A stretch of DNA of 64,000 bases from Cannabis sativa. Its lineage: Eukaryota; Streptophyta; Magnoliopsida; Rosales; Cannabaceae. Where the stretch lies: contig NC_083601.1 of the NCBI RefSeq assembly GCF_029168945.1, positions 16,706,160 to 16,770,159 of the forward strand, read 5' to 3'. This document shows, in pieces, positions 24,211 through 36,596 of the stretch. The number at the start of each line of letters is the position of its first letter. The first letter of the stretch is position 1. Both the position numbers and the translations under genes were made by a program. The notes under the pieces were generated by a model, which saw nothing but the letters and a program-made list of their open reading frames with translations, made no database searches and had not been told where the DNA came from.

Positions 24211-27200
24211 ATGTCAAATACAATGAGAAAGAATATGTTTATATTGGTGGTCTTTTATCTGTTAAACTTATGGGATTTACAACAAGTACTAGCAATAGTA
24301 GCAGGAGAAGCCAATGTGTCTTATGACAGTAGAGCTATTCTCATCAATGGCAAAAGGAAAATACTTATCTCTGGCTCCATTCATTACCCAAGAAGCACTC
24401 CTCAGGTAGTATCTATCTATGTATATATTAGTTTTTTAGTTATTCTTACTTTTTTCTATATTTATTATTGACATTCTTTATTATTATTATAATTATTATA
24501 GATGTGGCCTGAGCTTCTACAGAAGGCCAAAAATGGAGGGTTGGATGTTATACAAACCTATGTCTTTTGGAATGGACACGAGCCTTCTCCTGGACAAGTG
24601 AATTGATCAACAAGCTCTTATCTTAATTACTGCTAATTAAACAAATGTGTTCATAATCTCTATAGTTATTATTGTAATTATTTTTTTTGGGATAAATTTC
24701 AGTATTATTTTGAGGGAAGGTATGATCTAGTTGGGTTCATAAAGTTAGTGGCAAAAGCAGGTCTTTATGTTCATCTTCGCATTGGACCATATGTATGTGC
24801 CGAATGGAATTTCGGGTAATCAAACTATATAATACTAATTTTGTTGTGTTTATTAATTATCATTATTTGATTTAGCCAGACAATTTTTGATACAGGGGCT
24901 TTCCAATTTGGCTAAAATATGTTCCAGATATGGTGTTTAGAACAGACAATGAGCCTTTTAAGGTAATGCTTGGGCCATCTTCCTCTCTTTGTTACACTTT
25001 TAATATAATGTAATGTAATATTAAGTACCAATTTTTTTTTTCCTTTTTTAATATTTTTTTAAGGCTGCGATGAAGAGGTTCACAGAAAAAATAGTCCATT
25101 TGATGAAAGAAGAAAACCTCTTCTATCCTCAAGGAGGTCCCATAATTTTGACTCAGGTAGCAATATATGTTTATTTGATCTCCCTTTATTAAAAAATGGG
25201 TTTTTGAATTTTGATCCTCACTAAATAAATTTATTTTAATAATTTTGAGACAAATAGAAAATGAGTACGAATTGATAGAATTTGAAGCTGGTAAAGCTTA
25301 TGCAAAGTGGTCAGCTCAGATGGCTGCAAATCTTGGAACCAATGTTCCATGGGTTATGTGCAAGCAAGGGGATGCCCCAGATCCAATAGTAACAAAATTC
25401 TCACTATAAAACTCCAAAAATAAACATGGGCATTATAACAAAAATACTCTATTTTTGTTTTTGGTTACTAGTATCGTTTTATGTATGATAGATAATGTGA
25501 AAGAGGCTATGCTAAATACTTTTATTAAAGCACAATTATTTTTTGCATAAATTTTACATAAGAGGTAATTATTAGAGGATAATAACTATAGAATTTCTTT
25601 ATACATGTATTTTCTTTTTAGTCATATATAAAAATACAATTTTGTTTTAAAAATAATTTTATATGGTAATTACCCTTTAACAAAAAGAAATTTTCCCATG
25701 TTTTACTAAATGCATTGCATTATTTCAATAATAAAAGTAGTTTTCCCATGCAGATAAATACTTGCAATGGATTCTATTGTGAAAACTTTTCACCTAACCA
25801 AAATTATAAACCCAAAATGTGGACAGAAGCTTGGACTGGCTGGTAAAAAACATGAATTTTCACAACACAAACTCTTTTTTTGAAAAAATCATTGTATTAA
25901 TTTGCTTCTACTGCTTACATTCCAGGCTATTGCATTTTGGTGGTCCAACCCCTTATAGGCCAGTAGAAGACTTGGCATTTGCAGTGACAAGGTTCATACA
26001 GAACAATGGTGCATACATAAATTATTACATGGTAAGTTAGATTCTTCATCTTAAATGGGAATGAAAAAATGAACAGACATTGATTGTGTATTTATTATAA
26101 TGTACTGTATATTTATTCTTCAGTTTCATGGAGGAACCAATTTTGGAAGGACAGCTGGTGGACCATTCATTTCCACTAGCTATGACTACGATGCTTTAAT
26201 TGATGAATATGGTATTTATTAATTTATTTTGTGTGTAACAAAATCTTGCCTAATAAGGGTCTCTTGTCCATATTTGCAACAAGTGTTTGAAAAAGAAACA
26301 GTAGACATGTGATTAAGATTTCAACTACTTCACTTGCACATGGATCTAATAACATAATTATTGACAAGGATTCAAAAAACACACCAAGTACCTCATGTTA
26401 AAACAAATGAATTTAGTTGTGAATTCAATGATGGGATGTAGTATTTTTGTCATGATCATATATAGGACTAACAAGGGAACCAAAGTATAGCCATTTGACA
26501 GCTTTGCATAAGGCCATAAGGCTATGTGAACCAGCTTTGGTGTCTGCAAATCCCATCAGAATGTCACTTGGCAAAAACCAAGAGGTACACTAACTATTCT
26601 CTCACAGCTTCCCAGCTTAAGCATTGATCATAAAAAAATGGCTAATTAGGATTTTTTCCCCCTAAACTTTGACAACCAAATCATGCATCCTGAACTTTTA
26701 AGGTGGTTAAAAATGTCCCATAAGCTATTAAGGTTGTTGAATTTAAGGACTTTTGTCCAATTTTAGTAAAAAAAGTCTAACATAGATGAAAGTTCAGGAG
26801 GCATGATTTAGTATATGTCAAAGTTTGAGGAGCATGATTTGATAGATATCAAAGTCTGAGGAGCATGGTTTAGTACATAAACAATCACTGAAATAGTAAA
26901 AATTGAATGAAATTAGACAAAAGTTCTTAAATCTAATAATCTCAATAGTTCACGGGGAATATTTTTTAACGGCTAGAAAAGTTCAGGGGGCATGATTTAG
27001 TACATGTTAAAGTTTAGGGGGGCAAAATCCTAATTAACCTAAAAAAAAGCATCAAGTAATTCAATTTATATTCTTAAGGCTCATGTTTTTGATACTCAAT
27101 CCGGGACTTGTGCTGCATTCCTATCAAACTACGACCCCAACTATTTTGTGAATGTGACCTTTAGGAATAGGCAATATGGCCTTCTTCCTTGGTCCATCAC

Positions 27201-29008
27201 CATTCTTCCTGACTGTCAAGAACCAAGTTTCAACACTGCAATGGTGAGAAAACCACTACCAGTACACTTATTATAAAGACATGTTTTTGGCCAACCAACA
27301 TTATTTTCTTTTATGTACAGGTTGTTGCACCAAAATTCACTGTAAAGATGGAACCTGCAAAGAAATTCTCTTGGCATTCATATACTGAAAAAGTTCCCTC
27401 TACAAATGACAAAAGTTCATTTATATCAACTCGATTACTTGAGCAACTAAATGTCACTAAAGATGCCTCAGATTATTTGTGGTACACAACCGAGTAAGTA
27501 TTCATTTGTCAGCATCGAAGAGCAATTTTCTTGAAACATTGTGACCAATCAACTGTTGCCGGTAATAATTACATATTCTCTTGCTGTGACAGGGTCAATA
27601 TAAGAGCAGATGATGCCTTGTTAAAGAATGGAAATCTTCCTGTACTACTCCATGTTTTGTCAGCTGGCCATGCTTTGCAAGTTTTTATCAATGGTCAATT
27701 ATCTGGTACTATACAAGTACATGACTACATTCTTGTTTTTATAACTTTCAAGGACCATGTTATGCAAGCATTTTTCTTCCTCTTTTTCTTAGTCTCTAGT
27801 TTCTTATTCTATTGCAGGTACTGCTTATGGAGGTTTTGAAAATCCAAAGTTGAGTTTCATTGGCCAAGTGAAGCTCATAGCTGGTATTAACAAAATCTCC
27901 TTGTTAAGCATTACTGTTGGTCTCCCGGTCAGTTTTCCCATCTCTTTTTCTCTTTTTTTTGGTATTGTCTTCTCAAGTCAATTCTCATAAATTTTCCAAT
28001 TTTAGAATGTGGGCCTGCATTTTGAGACATGGGATGCTGGTATTCTTGGGCCAGTGAAGTTGGATTTACTAAATGGGAGACTATGGAATGATCTGTCACA
28101 ATGGAAATGGTCTTATAAGGTTTGCCAATTGCCACACCTTGACCATATAAGAAATCTAGTTTGTAGTACACAATTTCAGCAGTACACTATTTAGTTTGTA
28201 GTACACAATTTCTGTCCTATTTATATATAAACTGTTGAAATATTGTTAAGCCATAATTGTTTATTTAGCATTACAAAAATGAAGAACTAAAGAAACAACT
28301 AATACCCAAGTGACCTCTCTAAGCAGATTGGTGTAGAAGGGGAAACTTTAAGGCTCTACTCATTCAAAGGAAGCTCCTCAGTCAAATGGGCTCAAGGATC
28401 ATCTGTACCTAGAAAGAAATCCTTAACATGGTACAAGGTTAGAACAATTGAAACACCAATCGAAATTCTCCATCTTTACTCAAGATCATGCATTTTTCCA
28501 AGTTGTATAAGAAATCTTTAAACACCTTTTCTTTAAAAAAAATATGTATATATCTTTTTCCAGACAACATTTGATTCACCAGAAGGCAGAGATCCACTAG
28601 CATTGGATATGAGTAGCATGGGAAAAGGTCAGATATGGATAAATGGACAAAGTATTGGACGATATTGGGCTACATATAATGCAACTGGTAGCTGTAATAA
28701 CAAGTGTAGATACAGTGGAACCTATCATGAAAAAAAATGTTTGGTTGGTTGTGGAGAGGCCTCTCAAAAATGGTGAGATACATGTCTTTCAATCATTGAT
28801 TATAATACTTCACTATGTCACATTTTATACTAAGTTATACAATAGAATATAATATAATGCAATATATTCTTGGTGTAACAATTATAGGTATCATGTTCCG
28901 CGATCTTGGCTGCACCCAAAGGGTAACTTATTGGTGGTGTTTGAAGAACAAGGTGGTGATCCAAGTGGGATTTCTTTGATGAGAAGGATAATACAAAAAA
29001 ACATGTGA
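24211..29008 (+). CDS. tandem beta-galactosidase paralogue (GH35) with an AA splice acceptor at intron 5
   Basis: Same 18-exon plan and intron phases as the gene at 15105. Exons: 24211-24405, 24502-24597, 24703-24815, 24896-24962, 25064-25156, 25254-25388, 25754-25842, 25926-26031, 26124-26211, 26466-26584, 27079-27243, 27321-27493, 27593-27705, 27818-27927, 28006-28119, 28327-28437, 28564-28772, 28888-29008. Joined, these give 738 aa with no internal stop. Signal peptide 1 to about 28; nucleophile Glu258 in TEAWTGW; no lectin domain. Intron 5 ends CAA instead of CAG at 25251-25253, and the exon it opens carries the acid/base motif IENEY. That exon is three codons shorter than in the paralogue, reading EYELIEF for EYGPTEW. 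After the nucleophile WLLHFGG replaces WYTEFGG. Intron 10 carries a MITE. Either a gene losing function or an active gene with an allele-specific splice lesion. Confidence 0.88.
26649..27030. mobile_element. MITE in intron 10 of the second beta-galactosidase
   Basis: Ends GGATTTTTTCCCCCTAAACT and its inverse (AGTTTAGGGGGGCAAAATCC), with inverted similarity running on for over 60 bp. Flanked on both sides by TAATTA, which is itself palindromic, so it could be duplication or part of the inverted repeat. Not in the first beta-galactosidase intron 10, so inserted after the tandem duplication or lost there. Confidence 0.7.
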
Positions 29009-29530
29009 AGAGTAGCACACATATTTTGACCACACACAGAACATTGATCATACCTAAAGTTTCTTTCTTTCTTTCTTTTTTGAAAGTTGATAGAGACATA
29101 GGATAGGAGTGACATGTTTTTAAGTTGATATGTAGAAGTAATAATAAGAACAAATTGATTAAAAGGTAGAATTAAATATGTCCGCCATTATAATTAATTT
29201 ACAGACACAATCATTCTCGAATTAAATTATATGAATGTTGCTTTTACATTCTCTTCTCTGTGTTGAAATTTTTCTTCATTGATAAGTTTGGCATAATTAA
29301 ATCTGTTTACGAAACCTTACAAAAAAAAAAATTGTTTATGCTAGAAAGAAATTGTGGGGGTTTCTTTTATTTTCAGTACAATTATTAATAATGATTCTGA
29401 AGAGACTTCGCCAACAAAAGCTGTCTTAAAGAGGTTATGTGTATATGTTTAGCAAATTGGAAAAACAATTGAGGTGATATTGTTTACTTTTCTTTAATTA
29501 TAATTCTAGGAGAATGTAGTATATACTATC
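29009..29530. other. 3' flank of the second beta-galactosidase
   Basis: AT-rich, with a CTTT run near 29060-29080. No gene or repeat border seen. Confidence 0.5.
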
Positions 29531-29953
29531 GGGTGATTCTACAATTCATCCCCTTATAAGGGATGTACTGATCTACCATCTACTTGTTTCGGTATCTAAA
29601 AAAAATTTTTAGTCTATTTTTTTTTTTTTTATATTCATGTACGTTATAGCTATTTTAGATATTCTACAAAATTTTGAAAAATTCGGAATAATTTACAATA
29701 TAGAAAATAATGTCCAAACAATCTATTTTACACGCGTATAAAATAAAATAGTTACGCGTGCAATACACTGTTTGAACATAGTTTTTGGCGTGTTAAAACT
29801 TTTCTAAATTTTTTAAAATTTTGCAGGATGTCTTAAATAACAATAACGTACATGACCATGAGAAAAAATTTGATTAAAAAATTATTTCGGATGCTAAAAC
29901 AGATAGAGATACATCAATATATTTATTTTAAAGGGTTCATTGTAGAATTTTCC
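29531..29953. mobile_element. MULE-type MITE with 9-bp TSD
   Basis: Left end GGGTGATTCTACAATTCATC and right end (inverted) GGAAAATTCTACAATGAACC are related, and the inverted similarity continues through CATGTACGTTAT near both sides and an ACGCGT pair in the centre. Flanked by TATACTATC (29522-29530) and TATACTATT (29954-29962), eight of nine identical, the size expected for Mutator-type insertion. Confidence 0.72.
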
Positions 29954-30032
29954 TATACTATTTGTTAATGTTGCAAAATGATTTACATATATATATAATA
30001 TTTTGAAAAATAATATTTAGAGAATTTGCAAA

Positions 30033-30150
30033 GGGAAATTTCATTATTTGCCCTTAATAATATAACCTATATCAAAATTTATACCCTTTAATAATTTGTA
30101 CAAATTTATTCCTCTAATTTTAAAAGATTCCTAAAATACCCCTAAATTAA
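30033..30150. repeat. left terminal inverted repeat of the MULE
   Basis: Pairs with 40975-41095 in inverted orientation with many substitutions and small indels. It is followed by CT-rich low-complexity blocks with repeated CAGACGTTCCCTCTCTC units (30165-30275), mirrored by the GA-rich tract at 40889-40935 on the right. Confidence 0.85.
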
Positions 30151-30579
30151 ACTTTCCCTCTCTCAGACGTTCCCTCTCTCTTTCTGACGTTCCCTCTCTC
30201 TCTCTCTCTCTCTTCACGAACCAGTCCTCCTCTCTCTCTCTCAGACGTTCCCTCTCTCTCTCTCTCTCTCTGTCCTCCTCACCCCTCACGAACCCACGAA
30301 CCCACGAAACCCAAGGCGACCGACGACAACGAAGAGGACGAAGACCCACGGCGGCCCACGGCGATCCACGACCACGACCACGAACCACTGAACCACTGAT
30401 CCAATCCAATCCAACGGTAAGTTTTTTTCTGTTTAAATTTTAGAAATTTCAATGCGAATTTGTGTATGTTCTTCAGATAACATTGTTTTAGATTGTATAT
30501 GCGAATCTAGATGTCAATTATTGCATGTTGTATATGTTGGATATGTTTCAATGGTGTTTGTGTGTTTTTACAGCGTTAT

Positions 30580-30910
30580 CGATGAAATGTCGATAGGATA
30601 TCGATATGTATAGGTTTCTGTTTATGTGTTTGAGCATTGTTGTCGACAAGTTGTCGACAATTTGTCGATGGTTTTACCTTGTTGATGTTATGTAGCTTTG
30701 CCATGTAATGTCGACAATTTGTCGACTATATGTCGATAGGTTGTCGATAATAAGTTGTATATGGTAGTTTACTGTTATAACGTCGACAATTTGTCAACAA
30801 TATGTCGATAGGTTGTCGATAATAAGTTGTAGTTGATTCTTTTGGTAGTTTACTGTTAGAAAGTCGATAATTTGTCGACTATATGTCGATAGGTTGTCGA
30901 TAGGGAAGTT
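30580..30910. repeat. TGTCGA-motif array, left outer
   Basis: Dense irregular repeats of TGTCGA, TTGTCGACAA, ATGTCGATA and GGTTGTCGATAA. Two longer units of about 65-80 bp (TAGTTTACTGTTA... plus four motifs) are repeated in tandem. Same motif family as the three other arrays of the MULE. Confidence 0.8.
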
Positions 30911-30934
30911 AGAGTTGATTCGTATGGTAGTTAA

Positions 30935-32825
30935 TGTTGGAAATTATTTTACCAGGATCTTAGATCTACTCACAAGTATGTTTATTAACATCCTAAATAA
31001 GAACTTTCTAAAACGATGAAATAAACACATATAAAGTTTAAGAAACCTTACATTGGGTGCAGCGGAATATAATGACTCCTTCCGTTCAGATATCTAGCCC
31101 TTGATTCCTTTCTGTAGCAGAGCATTATCAATATCTGAACCTGGATCTCTTTCTCTGAATCCTTGATGCTGAATCTCCTTTGCTGATGATCTTTCTTCAC
31201 GATCTTCCTCACTATGATTGAGGTATCACTTGCTGTGTGTGGGCACTACTCATACACTAAGGATTTCGAAATATTGAACAAGAAGAGAGAGAGTGGTCAG
31301 CTAAAGATAGGGAGAGAGAAGGCTCAGTTTTTCTGATTCAGAAAGTCTGAAGAAAAGTGTTATTTTCCTGAAGCCTTCACTATCTATTTATAGCATTCCA
31401 CTAGGGTTAGATTTGAATTATATGGCATTAAAATAATGAAAAAATCAACTTAAAATAGCTATAAAGGTGGCCGGCCATACACTTAGTGGATTGGGCCTTG
31501 GGCTTTGCAATTTTACAATTTTAACACCTTTTGTATCTGATTTTCTCAAAAATGCCAATTTCCTAATTCAATCATTTAAATGCCAATTCTAACTATTTAA
31601 TAACTATAAATAATTATTAAATAATATTGTCATTTATCATATTTATTAATTGAACCATACAAAGTATCATAATTAACAAATATGCCCCTATAAACTCTTT
31701 CTTTACAATTTCGCCCTTACTTAGTGAAAAATTCACAAATAGACATAGTCTAATTTGAGAATTATAATTGATTAATCAAAACCAATTACATGAGTCTTAC
31801 AAGCAATATTATCTCAACTAGTGGGGGGACCATGGGTCTATATAACCGAGCTTCCAATAAGTAGATCAAGAATTTAGCACTAAAATTCACTAACATATTA
31901 ATTCTTCGTTGAATCCACGCATAGAACTTAGAATTGCACTCTCAGTATATAGAATGCTCTATATGTTCCACCATATAGACACATCATTAGTTATCCATTG
32001 TTATAATCCTAATTTGATCAATGATCCTTTATATGAATGATCTACACTGTAAAGGGATTAAATTACCGTTACACCCTACAATGTATTTATTCCTTAAAAC
32101 ACTTGACCCCGTATAAATGATATTTCAGCTTATGTGAAATGAGTACTCCACCATTTATGTTCGTTTGGTCAAGCTCGAAGGAGATCATCCTTTTCTTACT
32201 ATTTGCCAGATAGAAGCTATAGATTCCATGTTTATGATAGCGCTCCCACTCAATTGCACTACCGTGTTCCCAAAATGTACGTATCACCCTGACCTAAAAG
32301 TAGGCTTAACTAACAAATCAAAGAACACGAATAGCCTTTCAAGATTGAGCCTAATCATAACAGGATTAAGATCATTTGATCTAGGATCAACTAGGCGATA
32401 TTGACTTGAATAGATTTTACGGTAAGTTTAATTAAATCTAAGTCAAAGTTCAATATCGGTCCCTTCCGATGCATACTCCATGCATCCAACCTGAGCTTTA
32501 CTTTAACCAATGTTCTGGAAAGAACATAGTATTTCTCCAAATACAAGTAAACTCTTGTTGTAGATTATCATATCAGTAAAACCCTGTGTCTGATAAATCT
32601 AGGAAACTTTATTCACATAGTCATGTTTACTTTCCAATGTGTTGACGGCACAATAAACAGGATCAAGTATGTGAAAAGGGTTTCAGATGAATTTATACAT
32701 TATGTACATATAATTATGAAATAAATCATGTGAACCATGCAACATTAAATGTTATTTCTGATCTATATTAATAAGTAAATCTGATTATATTGAAATGAGT
32801 TTTATTTAGGGCATAAAACCCAACA
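30935..32825 (-). mobile_element. solo LTR (1.9-kb copia family) inside the MULE
   Basis: Reads TGTTGGAAATTATTTTACC... to ...ATAAAACCCAACA, the reverse complement of the LTRs at 47949-49842 and 56097-57989. Flanked by the 5-bp duplication GTTAA (30930-30934 and 32826-32830), so it is an independent insertion reduced by LTR-LTR recombination. It splits the left TGTCGA array of the MULE and is therefore younger than the MULE insertion or arrived with its donor. Confidence 0.93.
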
Positions 32826-32830
32826 GTTAA

Positions 32831-33010
32831 TTGGTATAATGTCGACGATTTGTCGACTGTATGTCGATAAGTTGTCGATGTTGGTCGTTTGTCACTGCTC
32901 TTATGATAATGTCGATAGCATGTCGATTGTATGTCGACGATTTGTCGACCAGTTATGAATGTTTGATAATGTCGACAGAATATCGACATGATGTCGATGT
33001 TATGTCGACA
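32831..33010. repeat. TGTCGA-motif array, left inner
   Basis: Continuation of the array at 30580-30910 beyond the solo LTR. Contains GTCGACGATTTGTCGAC, ATGTCGATT and GTCGACATGATGTCGATG-like repeats, and ends 50 bp before the Ulp1-like start codon. Confidence 0.8.
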
Positions 33011-33059
33011 TTTCTTAACTTTTTTGACATTTAAATTTTTTTGGTCTTTGATTTTTCAG

Positions 33060-35931
33060 ATGGCTCCCAAACTCATAATTTCAGCACCCGAGCATTTTAC
33101 TGGCCGCGTCACATATAGAGGCACTGGAATTTTTGCAAAAATCAAAGCTCGGTTTGAGGAGTTCAATCTGAATAACACGGCGAAGGAAAGCCGTTTCGGG
33201 AGCTTTTTGAATGCCGTACCCTTGACATTCTCCTCGGTGTTATTTCACCAGCTTATGCTCCACAAAATGAAGGTGGATGCCCAGGAGGAGTTGAGGATGC
33301 GGTTTTACGTTGGTCGGAAGGAGGTCAGATTCGGGGTGCTGGAGTTTGCACTCATTACAGGCCTGGACTTCTCCTCGGGGCCAACAGAAGAGGAGAAGGC
33401 TGCGCAGGTCGCGCGCTCGGGGTCAGACCGATTGATCAACAAATATTTCAACCGGTCTGATAGTGTGAAGACAGAAGCACTCCAAGATAGGTTCACAAAC
33501 TGTGAGAACCCGGAAGACTTGTACAAGGTCGGCTTGTGCTTGTTTGTGGAGTCAGTGCTTCTGGGCCGCGAGGCAAACACGCTGATTACGCCTCACATAC
33601 TTAGATATGTGGAAGACCTCGAGTTCTTCTTCCGGATTCCTTAGGGGAAGCACTCATTCGCCAGACTCATGCACTCGCTTCAAAAAGACATGTTGAAACA
33701 GAAGGCCAACTACGAGAAGAAGCTGAGTTCGGATATTCAGCACGAGTGCAAATACACAGCATATGGCTTCGCACCTGCAGTACAATATTGGGCGTACGAG
33801 GCCATTTTGGAGGTTGGGAAGAGGTATGGCAAGAATCACAGGATTCGGTTCCCCAGGATGCTTAGCTGGACGAGCAAGGGCGATATTGGGAAGAAAGACG
33901 TCAGCGCATTATTTTCTAGACGGGTATGTCGTTCACTTATGTTCAGAATAATTATTTAACATAAATGCTTGTAATAAATGCTAAATGGTTCTATTTTGAT
34001 ATTTTTTGAACCATAAACAGAATCTTGAAGTGGTGAAGGGACTACTTCCACGGACAGAGGAGGAGGCATTTGTGAGGACCATATCTTACGATGGTGTGGA
34101 GAACCTGGTTGATGATGGTGTGGATGACACAGAGGCTGAGGCAGGTAGTCAGGTACCAGAGACTCAGGTCCCAGACACTCAGGAAACAGACACTCAGGTA
34201 CCAATTTTTGGAACTTTTATTTTTATGTCTTTATTTTTTATTGTTTTTGTTTTGTGATATTTGTTACATTGTGGAATTATCGTATGCTTACCGTATTTTT
34301 TTGATATATATTTTTTCAGGCCACTGGTTCAGAACCTCAGCCCAGTGCACCATCTTCATCAGGCGTTCGGGGTGCTGAGTACACTGATTTAGTGGCGAGG
34401 TTGGATAGGATTGAGGCTGACACTCAGGGTCTGTATGCTGCTCATGTCGAGCTGAAGAAGGCATACGAGACCAGCCATGTAGAGCTGAAGGGTGGTCAGA
34501 ACGTAATTATGGAGCAGCTCAGAGACATATTGGCCATGTTGAATCGTCCGCCAACGACGGCCTTCAAGCACGGAGGCCCCGGCAGATCCATCTACCCCAC
34601 CACCACCGCTTCACCCCCGCAGAAGAGGAGGAGGTCTTCCCCGACGATTACGATCCTTATGAGGGAGCTCCAGCGACTCCGATCGAGGCACAACCTGTTA
34701 TCCATGTACATGACACCGAGTCGCAGGGTGAGATTCTGTCGATAGAGGCACAACCTACAGTGGTTAAGAGTCGGAAGAGGAAGAGAAAGCCTCCTGTATG
34801 GTTCGGTGACTATACGGAGATGAAGAGGAGACATAGGCCATCTTTGACTTTTGATCCCCTGGAGCCACCGGATGAGAAATTGTTAACCACTTTCCGAAAG
34901 TGGTGTGTTGGACTCATTCCGAACCACCGACTTCGGGATTTGAGAAGTGGTGATTACGGTCCAGGATTCTTTTGGATAATGCTCACACCAAAGGAATGAC
35001 TTACAGATGACGTAAGTAAAGTATTTTTTAATATTACTTCACTTTACAACTTTATGTGCAATTAATATATTTTTTTGTCTAACTGACATTTCCCTTTATA
35101 TGCAGCATATAGATGCAGCAATGCATATGCTGAGGAGGCGACGCACCGACTATCCACTGACATTTCCTCAGAAGGGTGTCATTCTCTCCACATTCGTGAC
35201 CAGCATGATCAGCAGTGCATGGACGAGCCACAAGGGTCCGAGGAGAAACTTTGTGTGGGAGGATTATATCCTGGACTACTGCAGAGGGGTTCATAAGGTA
35301 TTGTTTTAGTAAGATTTTAAATGTTAATTGTTTGGGAGGATTATTATGGTTTGTTAATTGTTTCGTTGTTCTCTGTAATTACAGTCCCAAGTCTTTGAGA
35401 GATGGAGGGGTAACAAGTTTATTTACTTCGTTCTGAACCTTCCCGAGGTAAGGCACTGGGTCACACTTGAAGTCGACATAGAGCTGTGGAAAATTAATGT
35501 CTACGACTGTGATTCCAGCGTCTGTCATTGGACCGCCATGGAACCCATCCTGAAGACTTGGGGAGAACTGCTGCCCTCGCTAATCCTTGCAACCGGGGAA
35601 TTTCCACATAACAACCAGATCATGGCGTTAACTAACAGGGACATCACGGTGCTTCCAAAAATGCATTCGACTCGAGCCACTCACGACTTAAGTCCGAAGT
35701 CAACAACCAGGTACATAGCGATAAAAAAGTACTATAGTATATCAATATGTTTTACGTTAGACTGACTTTACATTTGATATATTTGCATTTAGTGGTGATT
35801 GTGGCGTCTATTGCATTGAGTATGTGGAGCATCTCATGATGCAACGTGGATTGACCGATGTGACGCCAGACCGGATAGCTATGTTTCGTCAACGGTGGTG
35901 TGTTGATTTATTTTACCAAAATGTCGGCTGA
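33060..35931 (+). pseudogene. DUF1985 / Ulp1-like cysteine protease gene of the MULE, broken
   Basis: Exons as read: 33060-33923, 34021-34197, 34320-35011, 35106-35297, 35385-35710, 35793-35931, all with GT..AG. The first exon looks like DUF1985 (FGSFLNAVPLTFSSVLFHQL, then VRFGVLEFALITGL). The middle is an acidic, Gln/Thr-rich linker, then a basic KSRKRKRKPP patch. The last exons hold the C48 protease fold: His in VRHWV (about 35450), Asp in INVYDCD, Cys in SGDCGVYC (about 35800). The catalytic triad is intact, but two stops (TAG at 33642, TGA at 34997, both where Trp is expected) and two frameshifts between 34560 and 34620 disable it. Such proteases cleave SUMO-type modifiers. Their role in transposons is unknown. 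Confidence 0.85.
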
Positions 35932-36596
35932 TTATATGTGTAATTATTGGGACATTGTATATTTTGTGTAATTAACATTACAGTTATGTATATATAGACT
36001 TTCTCTTCGTTCAAATTATGATAATTATTCGTGGTTTCAAATATAAAATATCGATATTATTCAACAAAAATAACTATTAAACCTAAAAATAATTAAAATA
36101 TTTAAAAAATATTCAACCTCGACATTATTTTAAAGCAGTTTCGAACCTGAAATAGCGATAATTATTCATAGTTAGACCAGTTACTAGTGAAGACACTCCC
36201 CATACTTCAGTATTATATATTAGACCACTCTCTATCACTCACATTACAGTTATGTTAGACCAAGTGAAGGTAAATTGGATAATGAAGAATTATATATAGT
36301 ACTTATATATTCAATATACCATATATATGTCTATTATGCTATATTATATAGGTAGATAAATTAATATGAACTGTGGTAAGTAAAAAAGATATATTTTCGG
36401 AGAATGTGCGCCATTTAGATATTTTCGAGCAATAAAGAAACTCAGGAGGCTGCAAATGAACTCATTTAGATATATATATATATAATTTCGTTAGCACATG
36501 AAAATAAAAACAAATGATGACAAAATATGCATCATTATAGTATATCAAATTTCCCAATAGAAAACATGTTATTACAACGAATAAGTACAGGACGCC
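35932..36596. other. AT-rich spacer between convergent MULE genes
   Basis: No coding sequence seen. Serves as shared 3' flank for the Ulp1-like gene (+) and the transposase (-). Confidence 0.5.

Larger units (their letters stand above)
30419..33059 (+). other. probable 5'-UTR intron of the Ulp1-like gene
   Basis: A GTAAGT donor at 30419 follows GC-richer, exon-like sequence, and TTTTTCAG ends at 33059 directly before the ATG at 33060. Both TGTCGA arrays of the left side, and the later solo LTR, lie within this interval. Inferred from splice-site consensus only. Confidence 0.45.

Noticed and set aside
30131..30409. 92-aa Arg/Glu-rich frame near the MULE left end
   Set aside because: Product of CT/GA microsatellites; no support as a gene.
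30580..30910. TGTCGA array as a CRISPR-like array
   Set aside because: Units are irregular, without constant spacers, and the context is a plant MULE.
32165..32404. 79-aa open frame with close relatives at 48370-48609 and 56518-56730 (minus)
   Set aside because: It lies antisense within the 1.9-kb LTR in each place. The similarity is simply LTR identity; one copy is shorter and no domain is visible.
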